A stretch of 64,000 bases of DNA, taken from Nerophis ophidion (taxonomy: Eukaryota > Chordata > Actinopteri > Syngnathiformes > Syngnathidae). Position 1 is the first letter of the stretch. Each line of letters opens with the position of its first letter. This document shows positions 41,518 through 52,651 of this stretch, in pieces. Made by a program: the position numbers and the translations under genes. Below the pieces are notes generated by a model. The model had not been told where the DNA came from, made no database searches, and saw only the letters and a list, made by a program, of their open reading frames with translations. The DNA lies in assembly GCF_033978795.1 (NCBI RefSeq), contig NC_084634.1, positions 20,274,126 through 20,338,125 of the forward strand. The letters run 5' to 3'.

Positions 41518-42386
41518 CATCAGAATCAGACACATTTTTATTAACCCCCGAGGGGAAATTAAAATGTTCAGCAGAATCCCATTCAAGGTCAGACAAACAT
41601 TCTAGGGAGACAGAACAGGATCGCTGACGGGTCTGCCAACTTGCGGCGCCCCTTGCAAAAAAGGTGAGATACATACAGGTAAACAAGTGGGGGCAATGAG
41701 AGAGAAAAAAAAAATCGGTCCAAGCCTGGGCCCCTGGAGAGGGGGTCCAGACTGAGGCCAAGGGAAGAAAACAACTCATTGCCATAGCACACATTCCTCT
41801 TTCATGTGTGTAAGAGGGAAACATCAAAGAGGACAAAGGACATTAAAAGAGCAGAGCTGATGCAACCAGCCACTTCTACATACAGCTATGAATAAAAAGT
41901 AAAAGAAACATATACAATGTGGTGGCTTTTGCGGTGTCCCACGCCATCGTCTGCTGGGGTGGAGGGAGCTTGGCCAGAGACGGGAGCAGACCCAACAAAG
42001 CAACCAAGAGAGCCGACTCCACTCTTGGCCGCCAAACCAAGTCTCGGCCAGTGTCCAGTCCGCATGGATGAGTGAGGATACGTCCAAAGAGACCGAGGTG
42101 TCCGATACCTGCTCATTCAGCCAAGACACTGTGAAGCTTTTCCGTCCCGGCGCTCAGTGCTAGCTCCGCAGTCCTGTCTCTTCATCTGCATCTCCTCCAG
42201 TCTCTCCAAACGGACTCTGGTGTGGCAGAAACCCAGCAGCTGGTCTCCATGGCCAAAAGGCTCTCGGGAGGCAGATCCAGAAGTTCACAAAAAAGCACCG
42301 CAGAAGTCACGAAAGTGCCACCCCTTGTCACACAGTCCCAAAAGGTCCGGACCAAAAGGCATAAAAAATAAAAATAATAATACACA

Positions 42387-42422
<36 letters not shown>

Positions 42423-42540
42423 AACATGAAAAGAAGAGGGAAACACAAAAGGATGACACAAGAGCACAGAGCTCCTGCCAACAGCAGCCACTACAGGGTC
42501 GCCATCTTGGGGGGAAAAAAAAAAAATTGCAGCATACAAG
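41518..42540 (-). mobile_element. LINE 3' terminal region, reverse orientation
   Basis: Begins CAGAATCAGACACATTTTTA then TTAACCCCCGAGGGGAAATT, the reverse of the common LINE 3' tail, and continues as a ~1-kb noncoding block with the style of a LINE 3' UTR. A (TA)n run lies at 42385-42422. Its open frames have no domains. 42541-42717 has nothing recognised. Confidence 0.45.
42381..42422. repeat. (TA)n microsatellite
   Basis: About 40 bases of AT repeat in the LINE 3' region. Confidence 0.9.
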
Positions 42541-42717
42541 CTACAACAACACACAAATCATAAAAGTTTCCTAAAGGAAAATGTTCATATTTAAATAAGT
42601 AGAGTAAATAAATCATAAACAGGATTTTACAGTTTAAATGCAAATGTTGATGCTCCTCTTAGACACTGTTCTTTGTTCTCTTTCGGGTGTACAAGCAGCT
42701 GTCTTGTTTGTATGTAA

Positions 42718-43040
42718 GTGTTTTACTGCTGTGTTTATTTTTTTCATGAGTTTTTGTATTGCTTCGCTGATGTACCGTATGGTTTTGACATCTTGAAAGT
42801 CAACGCCAAGAAAAAGAAGAGGGCCAAGAAAAAAGTGTCGGCCGACAAGTCCGCCGCCAAGGGCAAGAAGAGCGACGCCCAAGCAGGACACTCCTCGTCC
42901 AGCCCCAAGAAGTCCAGAGCGGGGAGCAAGTCCAAGGCCATCGTCATGGACTCCAGCACAGACGACGAGAAGCATGGCGAGGAAGAGAAGGTGACGGCGA
43001 GGGACAAGTGGTCGGAAAAAGAGGAAGAGTCGTTGGAAAA
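42718..43040 (+). CDS. lysine/serine-rich segment of a chimeric open frame
   Basis: The first part of a 276-codon frame. From 42797 the sequence turns GC-rich and codes VNAKKKKRAKKKVSADKSAA, KGKKSDAQAGHSSSSPKKSR, then AGSKSKAIVMDSSTDDEKHG and EEEKVTARDKWSEKEEESLE. It looks like a disordered nuclear protein segment (basic clusters, SSPKK, an acidic DSSTDDEK patch). Its base composition differs sharply from the flanks. I cannot name the source gene; a captured host exon or retrocopy is possible. It continues without a stop into integrase sequence, and whether it is expressed is unknown. Confidence 0.35.
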
Positions 43041-43548
43041 AGAGTTGAAAACTTACCTGCAGGACAAAGTGTGCACTTGGATCTTCAATCCGCCAAACTC
43101 TTCCCACATGGGAGGAGTGTGGGAAAGACTAATTGGCATCACTCGCCGTATCCTGGATGCATTGCTCCTTAAGGAGGGAGGCTCTCACCTTTCTCATGAG
43201 GTGCTCACCACTCTCATGGCTGAGGTCATGGCAATTATGAACGCAAGACCTCTCATTCCAGTTTCAACTGACCCAGAGATGCCAGCAATACTAACACCTG
43301 CAACCTTGCTGACACTGAAGAGAGACGTCATATCTGCACCGCCAGGAGACTTCAACGTGAAAGACATCCACTCACAACAATGGCGGAAAGTCCAATCTCT
43401 CTCTGATAGATTCTGGAAGCGATGGAAACAAGAATACCTGTCAACCATACAAACTAGGAGAAGAGACTCGGCTGAACGCCGCTGTGCTACCTCCAGCACG
43501 AGCCCCCCCTTCCACAAGCGGATGCCAGACGCTCTCTCTACGGTCTAA
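43041..43548 (+). pseudogene. BEL/Pao retrotransposon integrase C-terminal remnant
   Basis: Reads TYLQDKVCTWIFNPPNSSHM then GGVWERLIGITRRILDALLL, LSHEVLTTLMAEVMAIMNAR, PLIPVSTDP, ILTPATLLTLK, PPGDFNVKDI and WRKVQSLSDRFWKRWKQEYL with STIQTRR. This is the end of the integrase core plus the C-terminal domain typical of BEL/Pao elements. The catalytic D,D part is missing; only the final segment with the expected E region remains. It is in frame with the lysine-rich segment and stops at 43546-43548. Confidence 0.8.
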
Positions 43549-43640
43549 AACTACCTCTAGGGGTGAGTGGGGGTAGGAACTGAAAGAGGTAGACAGGGTG
43601 GGAGGAAAAGTCACAGGTGGAGGGGTTTCAGAGGGGACTC
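43549..43640. other. short spacer
   Basis: G-rich sequence between the BEL/Pao remnant and the LINE; no feature seen. Confidence 0.3.
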
Positions 43641-44395
43641 TGCCACCACCATTGCCCCAATAATCACACATATAATAAACTTCTCAATCAAACAAGGCCA
43701 GTTACCCAAGGATTTCAAGATAGCAAGAGTAACCCCCCTTTATAAAAAAAGGAAGCAAATTAGAACCTGGTAACTACCGACCTGTTTCTATGCTCAGTTC
43801 CATTTTGAAAGTAATGGAAAAAATAGTTTATGAACAGGTTGATGGATACCTTGCTACTAATAAACTAATGTACAAATTCCAATCCGGCTTCAGAACTAAC
43901 CACTCCACTGACACATGCCTTCTCTATCTGAGCGACCACATCAAACATGAGGTGGACGCGGGCAAATACTGCGGCATGGTCATGCTGGACATTCAGAAGG
44001 CCTTTGACACCGTTAACCACGCTATACTGTTGGATAAGCTCCGAGCAATCGGATTCGATGAAACCTCATCAAGCTGGATGCAATCTTACTTGGAGGGGAA
44101 GAAACAGGTGGTAGAGGTGCCCCTCCCCTCTCAGTAAGCTGTGGAGTCCCCCAAGGCAGTATACTAGGACCTTTACTGTTCCTAATATACGTAAATGACA
44201 TGCCATCAGCATGCCACTGTGAATTCTTCCTGTTTGTGGATGACTCGGCCCTGCTGGTATCCGGCAAGGACAAGTCACAGGTGGAACAAATCCTCAGTGC
44301 TGAACTACTTAATATTTGCACCTGGCTCTCTGACAACAAGCTATCCATACACTTAGGTAAAACGGAATCCATCCTATATGGGTCCCATATCAACC
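43640..44395 (+). pseudogene. LINE reverse transcriptase, first part
   Basis: INFSIKQGQLPKDFKIARVT, a one-base shift near 43770, then SSILKVMEKIVYEQVDGYLA, FQSGFRTNHSTDTCLLYLSD, MVMLDIQKAFDTVNHAILL (motif A), another shift near 44130, GVPQGSILGPLLFLIYVNDM (motif B) and FLFVDDSALLV, where the usual FADD box reads FVDD. NKLSIHLGKTESILYGS follows up to the insertion. Confidence 0.75.
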
Positions 44396-44399
44396 TTAA

Positions 44400-45685
44400 A
44401 GGGGAACATTATCACCAGACCTATGTAAGCGTCAATATATACCTTGATGTTGCAGAAAAAAGACCATATATTTTTTTAACCGATTTCCGAACTCTAAATG
44501 GGTGAATTTTGGCGAATTAAACGCCTCTCTGTTTATCGCTCTCGGAGTGATAACGTCAGAACGTGACGTCACCTAGGTAGAGAACAGCATTTTTCTCCAC
44601 CACATTACAAACACAAGTCAAATCAGCTCTGTTATTTTCCGTTTTTTCGACTGTTTTCCGGTACCTTGGAGACATCATGCCTCGTCGGTGTGTTGTCGGA
44701 GGGTGTAACAACACGATCAGGGAATGATTCTAGTTGATTTATGTAGAATGTGCATCGATTAGCACAACATGCTAATCGATGCTAACATGCTATTTAGGCT
44801 AGCTGTGTATACATATTGCAGCATTACGCCTCATTTGTAGCTATATTTACATCCAGCCTTTCCCTCCACCCACATTTAATGTCAAAAAAACACATCCCAA
44901 TCGACGGATTTAAGTTGCTCCAGTGTCAAGAAATGCGAAAGTCCCTCGTTTGGTTTTTACCGGCGATGCTACGACAGAGATGGCAAGAATGTGTGGATAT
45001 CATGCGACACTCAAAGCAGATGCATTCCCAACGATAAAGTCAACAAAATCACAAAGGTGAGTTTTGTTGATGTTGTTGACTTATGTGCTAATCAAACATA
45101 TGCTAACATGCTATTTAGGCTAGCTGTATGTACATTTGAAACCATATTTACATCCAGCGTTTCCTTCCACCCACATTTAATGCAAAACAAACACTTACCA
45201 ATCGACGGATTTAAGTTGCTCCAGTGTCACAAGATGCGAAAGTCCTGATCGTTTGGTCCGCACATTTTACCGGCGATGCTAACGCAGACATGGCCGAATA
45301 GCGTCAATAGCTATTCGCTCAATAGCTGCAGTTTCTTCTTCAATTTCATTTACGCTATCTGCCTCCATACTCCTACCATCCATTTTAATACATGCATAAT
45401 CTGTTTAATCGCTAAAGCCGCTGAAATCCGAGGCTGAATCCGGGCTAATGTCGCTATATCTTGCTATGGTAACCGCCATGTTGTTTGTATTGGCATCGCT
45501 ATCTGACGTCACAGGAAAATGAACAGTGGCTTCGCACATAACGAAAATCAATCACGTTAAAGCTTTTTTTTAGGTATATTCCGGTACGGGTAAAATTCTG
45601 AAAAAAACTTCGAAAAATAAAATAAGCCACTGGGAACTGATTTTTAGTGGTTTTAACCCTTTTTAAATTGTGATAATGTTCCCCT
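44400..45685 (+). mobile_element. Kolobok-like TTAA element with THAP start (copy 2)
   Basis: Inverted ends AGGGGAACATTATCAC and GTGATAATGTTCCCCT (16 bp perfect), TTAA on both sides (44396-44399, 45686-45689), 1286 bp. Same family as 6658-8415. A THAP start codes at 44677. Repeated segments with TTTACCGGCGATGCTA occur near 44955 and 45268. No transposase catalytic domain. Excision in thought, with one TTAA left, restores the host LINE frame. Confidence 0.75.
44677..44727 (+). pseudogene. THAP N-terminal stub
   Basis: ATG at 44677 encodes MPRRCVVGGCNNTIRE followed by TGA: the first 16 residues of the same THAP sequence as at 7488, stopped by a nonsense change. Clearly non-functional. Confidence 0.6.
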
Positions 45686-45689
45686 TTAA

Positions 45690-46365
45690 GAAAGTCATTG
45701 ATTTCACTATAAAAGTGGGTGACATTGTTATCACCTGGAAAGATGAGATCACCTACCTACGTTCCATTCTAGAAGCTAATCTTTCCTGCGATAAAATGGC
45801 AACCAAGGTAATCAAAAAGGTCAACCAAAGAACGAGATTCCTCTACAGAATGTCCTCTCTGGTCAACAAAAGCACCTTGAATATTCTAGTTGGAACTCTC
45901 ATTTAACCTTTTTTCGATTACGCTTGCTCCTCCTGGTACCTTAGCACCTCCAAAACCCTTAAATCTAGACTCCAAACATCCCAGAATAAGCTAGTCCGGT
46001 TACTTTTAGACCTCCACGCCAGATCACACCTCACTCCAACCCACTTCTCCAAAGTGGGCTGGCTCAGGGTGGAGGACAGAGTAAAACAACTTGCACTGAG
46101 CCTAGTCTATAAAATCCGCTACACCTCCCTGATACCGAAGTACATGTCCAACTACTTCCTTAACCGCCATAACCACAACACCAGGGGGAGCTCCACAAAC
46201 CACGTTAAACCCAGATTTCGATCTAACAAAGGTCTTAACTCATTATCCTTCAATGCCACATCAATGTGGAATGCACTCCCAACAGGTATAAAAGTAAATG
46301 CATCTCTATCCTCCTTCAAAACCGCTCTAAAACAACACCTCCAGGCAACTTCAACCCTTTCCTAA
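45690..46365 (+). pseudogene. LINE reverse transcriptase, C-terminal part
   Basis: Resumes KKVIDFTIKVGDIVITWKDE and ITYLRSILEANLSCDKMATK, ending with a stop at 45904-45906, then in-frame continuation FFDYACSSWYLSTSKTLKSR, HLTPTHFSKVGWLRVEDRVK and the conserved tail NHNTRGSS, ATSMWNALPTGIKVNASLSS. One stop, otherwise continuous. Confidence 0.75.
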
Positions 46366-46886
46366 TACCCTCCTCCATTCACATCCCATCTCCCCGGATT
46401 ATAAATAACCTAATGTAAATAATCAAATGTACTTCTAATGTATATACTTGTTCTTATGCTATCTGAACTCACTATGTTCTCTGCTGGCTGTACATATCTT
46501 ACTGTAAGACCTACACTGTTTCAATGTCCACATTTCTCTGTTGATGCAATTGTTGATGACTGAAGTACTGATATCAACCAAAAATCCGCATCCCACCCCC
46601 AGATTGTAAATAATGTAAATAATTCAATGTATATACTATGATGATTAACATGTGTGATGACTGTATTATGCTGATAGTATATATTTGTATCATGAATTGA
46701 TTAACGTGGACCCCGACTTAAACAAGTTGAAAAACTTATTGGGGTGTTACCATTTAGTGGTCAATTGTACGGAATATGTACTGAACTGTGCAATCTACTA
46801 ATAAAAGTATCAATCAATCAAATTCAGAAAATAAAGACGTATACTGTGATTGAAAACAAATGTCTTTAAGGAGTGTAAGATTGTCA

Positions 46887-47896
46887 TTTATGTCCCCTGT
46901 GGACGACTGAGGGAGTGCCTGCTCTAAAAACAATTCTTAATCCCCACTATGTTCTGGGGACGTAAGAGGGCTGACGTCACGGGTGCAGTACCCGTGACTA
47001 CCAGACCAGCCGGAGGAGTCAATAGTAGAAAAACAAAAAGGATTACCAGGCGTGTATGGTGAGTCCTGGACAAGTTGAAAGTGGCTGTGTCCGTGAAGGG
47101 GTGATGGTGGAGTTAGCGTGTCTCTGTCGCTAGGCGATGCCCTTCGCCGCGGCTTCCGCCTCTGCCGACGCATGCGAGGGGGTGAGACGGGGCGTTGCCG
47201 GACCCAGTGGAGTCAAGCGGGACTTGGAGACCTCCAAGCCCCAAGATCATCACAACCGGCGCGCCGCGGAATGTCCCAGCCTGCATCGCTTGGGCTAACC
47301 TCCACGTTATCCTGTCGAATTCTTCGACTTCCGCTGCGAGAGAAGCTTCATTAGCTCGGACTTTACTGTGACGTCTTGCTGGTATCGTGGTGAAAAGTTA
47401 TTCTCTCGTGGGTGCAGTGGAGGATGGAACACAGCGTGAGGATAAGGATAATGATTTATTATACACTACAAAAACAATTTTTGAACAAAAAACACTTGCA
47501 CAAGGCACTGAAAACAAAACAAACAGAACTAACGTGGAAGCTAGAACGAACAAAAAGCGCTAGTATATAAACTACGGACAAGCAAACAATATAGCATGGA
47601 AGCTAATCGTATAAGAAAAAGTCTTTTACCACAATCGGGAAATGTGACGTCATCTGTTGCGTGTAGCAAACTAAACTCCGAGAACAAAAGGCAAACAAAG
47701 ACAGGCATATATAGGGGCAGAAATAATCAGAGGCAGCTGCACGTGATCAAAAACAACAAACAGGTGACACTAAATGCGTAACTAGGCAACCGAAACAAAC
47801 CAGGAAGTACCACCAGAAACTAAAGACGTCAAATACAAAACAGGCTGTGATAACAAAACAGAACAATGACATGGTCCAAGACGTGGACCATGACAC
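46887..47896. mobile_element. LTR-like or non-autonomous repeat, TGTCAT...ATGACA
   Basis: Starts TGTCATTTATGTCCC and ends CACGTGGACCATGACA-like sequence (GACGTGGACCATGACA). Left half GC-rich, right half A-rich with AACAAACAGGTGACAC and CCAGGAAGTACCACC, phrases usual in teleost LTR repeats. No target duplication found, so class and borders are uncertain. The short frames at 46937-47354 carry no domain. Confidence 0.35.
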
Positions 47897-47998
47897 CTAA
47901 ATGGATTCATCTGCTTTGTAACTTTATTAGAACGTCCTGGATTGGTTGTTTGCTGTCTGCCAAGCTGTATAACCTCAACACATATAGTGAGGGCAGAA

Positions 47999-49298
47999 CA
48001 ACACTCAATAAACGTTTGGGAACTGAGGAAACTAATTGTTGAAGCTTTGAAGGTGGAATTTTTTACCATTATTGCTTGATGTACAGCTTCAGTTGTTCAA
48101 CAGTCTTGTCGTATTTTACGCTTCATAATGTGCCACACATTTTTGATGGGAGACATGTCTGGACTGCAGGCGGGCCAGGAAAGTACCCGCACTCTTTTAC
48201 TACGAAGCCACGCTGTTGTAACACATGGCTTGGCATTGTTTTGCTGAAATAAGCAGAGACGTCCATGTTAACGTTGCTTGGTTGACAACATATGTTGCTC
48301 CAAAACCTGAATGGACCATTCAGCATTAATGGTGCCTTCCCAGATGTGTAAGTTACCCATGCCTTGGGCACAAATACACCCTCATACCATCACACATGCT
48401 GGCTTTTGAACTCTGCGCCTAGAACAATCCGGATGGTTATTTTCCTATTTGTTCCGGAGGACACCATGTCCACAGTTTCCAAATATAATTTGAAATGTGG
48501 ACTCGTCAGACCACAGAACACTTTTCCACTTTGCATCAGTCCATCTTAGATGAGCTCGGGCCCAGAGAAACCGGCGGCGTTCCTGTGTGTTGTTGATAAA
48601 TGGTTTTGGCTTTGCATAGTAGAGTTTTAACTTGCACATACAGATGTAGCGACCAACTGTAGTTACTGACAGTGGTTTTATGAAGTGTTCCTGAGCCCGT
48701 GTGGTGATATCCTTTACACACTGACGTCAGTTTTTGATGCAGTACCACCTGAGGGATCAAAGGTCCGTAATATCATCGCTTACGTGCAGTGATTTCTCCA
48801 GATTCTCTGAACCTTTTGATGATTTTACGGACCGTAGATGGTAAAATCCCTAAATTCCTTTCAATAGCTCGTTGAGAAATGTTGTTCTAAAACTGTTCAA
48901 CAATTTGCTTACAAATTGGTGACCCTCGCCCCATCCTTGTTTGTGAATTACTTAGCATGTCATGGAAGCTGCTTTTATACCCAATCATGGCACCCACCTG
49001 TTCCCAATTAGCCTGCACACCTGTGGGATGTTCCAAATAAGTGTTTCATGAGCATTCCTCAACTTTATCAGTATCCATTACCACCTTTCCCAACTTCTTT
49101 GTTACGTGTTGCTGGCATCAAATTCCAAAGTTAATGATTATTTGCAAAAAAAAAAAATGTTTATCAGTTTGAACATCAAATATGTTGTCTTTGTAGCACA
49201 TTCAACTGAATATGGGTTGAAAATAATTTGCAAATCATTGTATTCTGTTTATATTTACATCTAACACAATTTCCCAACTCATATGGAAACAGGGTGTG
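47999..49298 (-). mobile_element. Tc1-like transposon copy 2, left end truncated
   Basis: The right inverted end TCATATGGAAACAGGGTGTG is present (ends 49298); the left terminal ~200 bp are missing. Transposase remnants on the minus strand: FQQNNAKPCVTTAWL and SPDMSPIKNVWHIMK. The second catalytic Asp is Asn and the catalytic Glu (PIEN) is Lys. It gives the unexpanded single copy of the 52-bp unit of the array at 15335. Confidence 0.85.
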
Positions 49299-49787
49299 TA
49301 GAATTAGCTTTCATCATCTTAGAGGTGAGAAAACAGTTCAGTATGTCAATATAGCAGCATAAGCTAGTTACTTCTGTGATCAACGCGCCGCTAAAAGTAG
49401 GTCCTTAATATTAGCGCTTATAATAACAATATCATTAATACTTGGTTAATATTCAGGTCACAAAATGTAAAATGAGTATTGCTGGCAGTTTTTGGATGTT
49501 TTTTTGGAGGACTTTGTGGGTCTAATAGAGGAGCTCCCATTGACTCCAATGTTAGCTGATTTTTTGCTCATGATTATTTAATAATTAAAATTCATAAAAG
49601 TTTGAAACAAATGTCTTACATAAGGATTGTGAATGATAGGTGACATTTTTAAAAAGTGCAGTTTCCTTTGAATTTGTCAGATAAGTAAACAGTCCTTCAA
49701 ATTAAAGATGTAAAACAATTGAGGTTGTTTATAGATATTATCCACTATGAAGTTACAGTCAAACTAAGCACACAAGGGAAAGTAAAT
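49299..49787. other. no gene seen
   Basis: AT-rich, probably old repeat DNA; no ends or coding recognised. Confidence 0.35.
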
Positions 49788-50068
49788 AAATAAATGAATA
49801 AATGGGTTGTACTTGTATAGCGCTTTTCTACCATTCAAGGTACTCAAAGCGCTTTGACACTACTTCCACATTTACCCATTCACACACACATTCACACACT
49901 GATGGAGGGAGCTGCCATGCAAGGCGCCAACCAGCAACCATCAGGAGCAAGGGTGAAGTGTCTTGCTCAGGACACAACGGACGTGACGAGGTTGGTTCTA
50001 GGTGGGATTTGAACCAGTGACCCTCGGGTTGCGCACGGCCACTCTCCCACTGCGCCACGCCATCCCTA
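49788..50068 (-). mobile_element. tRNA-derived SINE, full length
   Basis: On the minus strand: head GGATGGCGTGGCGCAGTGGG (A box) and GGTTCAAATCCCACC (B box), body with GCATGGCAGCTCC and CAAAGCGCTTTGAG, ending TAGCGCTATACAAGT-like sequence and an (AAAT)n tail at 49788-49802. Same family as 4684-4890. Confidence 0.8.
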
Positions 50069-50897
50069 AAAGTACATTCATATACACATGAAGTACACAC
50101 ATGTGTAAGAATCATGTTAACCACCAAAATATTGTCTCGTTCTCCTAAATCCAATATCGAGTATCCTTTGGTGAGCTGACCGTATCGTCACACCCTTAGT
50201 TAAAAGCACACCATCCCCATGACATGACACTTCCACGTGATGTAGAACAGTAGTCCCACATTTTAAACATACACACACATCTGAAGAATATTAAAATTAA
50301 ATATATTTGGTGGGCCAAACAAAATGACTCGACGAACCAATGTTTGGTATGGGCGATATGACCTCAAATCTATATCCTAACAACAATATGTCACAATATA
50401 TAATTTGATATATGATTGAGAATAGAATAATTTCAAAACTAGGTACACAAGCTCCTAATTTGGCAGCTGACATATGCAGTAACATATTGTTCGTTTCTAA
50501 TAGTATTATTTTGTCAAAACAGTTATTAATAATGTACTTGTTTATTTACTGTTAATATCTGGTTACTTTTTTTGAGAAAATAATACTGGAAATGTAATAT
50601 TTTACTGCATATTTCAGCAACTAAATTAGGAGCCTGTTTTAAAATGGTTCTATCAGTAATTCTAAATGAAATACTGTATCGCAAAATCAATTTTAAACCA
50701 TATCGGTCATCCATAGTAATAACTCCTGTCGTCCTGGTTTTTGTTTCTTTTCCTGTGAATAATGTTGTACAGAGCAGCATGTTTGTGCGTCACTGAGATT
50801 TCAAGACAGTTCATACGATAACTTGTTTTTCCTAAGTGCATGTAAAAGTACTGAATGCAGTGTGTGACTGAGCAGAGATGCTGTGTTTGTCTTGCAG
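50069..50897 (+). other. upstream flank of the zinc-finger exon; probable MITE
   Basis: Between 50345 and 50720, TATGGGCGATATGACC on the left and ACCATATCGGTCATCCATAG on the right are inverted and resemble the ends of the GGGCGATATGG-type MITEs common in fish. The rest has no recognised feature. The acceptor TGTCTTGCAG ends at 50897. Confidence 0.4.
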
Positions 50898-52057
50898 ACA
50901 TCTGTGAAGAACATCTTCACCCTGAGCAACAGAAGTGGAGCTTCAGGATGCGGACAGAGGAGCCACAGCCCTCCCACATTAAGAAGGAAGAGGAATACCC
51001 ACTGATACTCCATTTTAAAAAGGAAGAGGAGGACCCACTGACACCCCGATTTAAAGAGGAATATGTGGATCCACTGACCCCTCACATTCAAGAGGAAGAG
51101 GAAGAGCACAGCATCAGTCAGCAGGGAGAGCATCTTGAAGGACTGGAGGAGGTTGATGTCACCAAGATGCCAGTGACTGGTGTCCCTGTGAAGAGTGAAG
51201 ATGATGAGGTGAAAGGTGAAAGTGAGGAGAGGGGAGGGGGGGAGCCTCCAAGCAGCAGCTCAACACAACACATGACAACAGAAGCTGATGGAGACCACTG
51301 TGGAGGATCACAAGCAGACAAGCTCTTAGCTCCACTATCAGATAGTGAGGACACAACGTCACACTCTCCTGACACTGATGATGAAGACTCTAAAGATGAT
51401 AAGACATGTCACACTGACAACACTCACTTCACATCTTCTCACTCTCACAAAACCTTTAAATACCATAGTCGTCTGAAAAGACACATGAGAACACACACCG
51501 GGGAAAAACCTTTTTCATGTTCAATCTGTAGTAAAGATTTTACTAAAAGACAAAATTTGAAAAGACACATGAGAACACACACTGGAGAAAAACCTTTTTC
51601 ATGTTCAATCTGCAGTAAAGATTTTACGCATTGGCACAATTTGAAAACACACATGAGAATACATACTGGTGAAAAACCTTTTTCCTGCTCAGAATGTGGC
51701 AAAAGTTTTGTAATAAATCAAAGGTTAAAAGTACACATGAGAATACGAACTAGAGAAAAAACTTTTTCCTGCTCAGAATGTGGTAAAAGTTTTGTAACAA
51801 ATCAAACCTTAAAAGCACACATGAGAACACACACTGGTGAAAAACCTTTTTCGGGTTCAATCTGTGGTAAAGATTTTACTCTAAGGCCCCTTTTAAAAAC
51901 ACACGTGAGAACACACTCTGGTGAAAAACCATACTCTTGTTCAAACTGCAACAAAAGCTTTCGTCACCGACAATCTTTCACAGTACACATGAGAAGACAC
52001 CCAGGAGAGAAAGTGTTGAGTTGCAGTGTGTGTGGTGAAAGATTGTCTTCTAAGTAG
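50898..52057 (+). CDS. C2H2 zinc-finger protein, main exon, open
   Basis: After TTGCAG the exon opens in phase 1 with DICEEHLHPEQQKWSFRMRT, an acidic region of KKEEEDPLTPRFKEEYVDPL-type repeats, the linker VTKMPVTGVPVKSEDDEVKG and six or seven fingers from about 51500 (FSCSICSKDF...HMRTHTGEKP). Finger 3 has lost its last His (HMRIR) and finger 5 its first Cys (FSGSICG); the last finger (LSCSVCGERLSSK, stop 52055-52057) has no histidines. Expected role: nuclear, sequence-specific DNA binding; targets unknown. A first exon is needed; 39134 is the closest compatible one in the window. It is the inverted paralogue of 10477-12080. Confidence 0.85.
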
Positions 52058-52651
52058 CAGTGTAAGAAACACAAGTGTGCTGGTGAGAACAGCAGCAGCA
52101 AATGAAACTGCAGGATTTGAAATAAACTGTCCAGACTTTCATTTTGACTTTCTAACAACATCAGCACATATAACATGTGTGACATTGTTGTTTGTCTAAC
52201 AATCTTTTTAATATGCTTCTACATTTATAGATTAGACACTTCAGATTAGTGCTTTTATTACAGTCAAGTACATGAGTTAATATACACATTTGTGTACTTT
52301 GAAATGAACACAACAATTTGACTGAAAAGGTGAGAATAAATAGTATATAAAATATGTTACTTACAGTAAACATTTTAAGTGTAGATATCCATAATTTACT
52401 TTTATACTTATTCATAATCGTGTTTCATATGTTTTTTGTAATAATGAAGAGTTGCATATTTTATTTTCTAATCGTAGATGATTCCATAGATGAACTCTTA
52501 TATATGATGTACATATTTGTTTTACATGTGTTCATACCTTTGCTTTTGAGTACACATAAATCCCTCTTAGTTCATATTTACTGGTTCACATCTGAAACAT
52601 CTTCTGGACCACTTCTGGAAGCATATTATCATTTACTTTATACATCATTGG
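52058..52651 (+). other. 3' UTR and flank of the zinc-finger gene
   Basis: AATAAA in GAAATAAACTGTCC near 52120 is a candidate poly(A) signal. The sequence matches the reverse complement of the flank beside the pseudogene up to TTTATACATCATT, where a LINE begins; similarity resumes at 53792. Confidence 0.6.

Larger units (their letters stand above)
43640..46822 (+). mobile_element. CR1/L2-group LINE, 5'-truncated, split by a TTAA element
   Basis: RT coding starts mid-domain at 43640 and resumes after the nested transposon (44400-45685). The 3' UTR (46370-46822) ends ACTAATAAAAGTATCAATCA, the same tail found at 25585 and, reversed, at 28818. All three belong to one LINE family. Confidence 0.8.

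Noticed and set aside
46937..47354. Opposing frames of 78 codons
   Set aside because: GC-rich repeat sequence, no domain, both strands equally open.
47359..47896. LTR with 5-bp duplication starting at TGTGACG
   Set aside because: No flanking repeat was found for this start; reported only as a tentative larger LTR-like block.
52354..52650. N-terminal 100 residues of the 372-codon frame ending at 53472
   Set aside because: This part is zinc-finger gene 3' flank (matches the other locus without coding); the real coding similarity starts at the LINE border near 52652.
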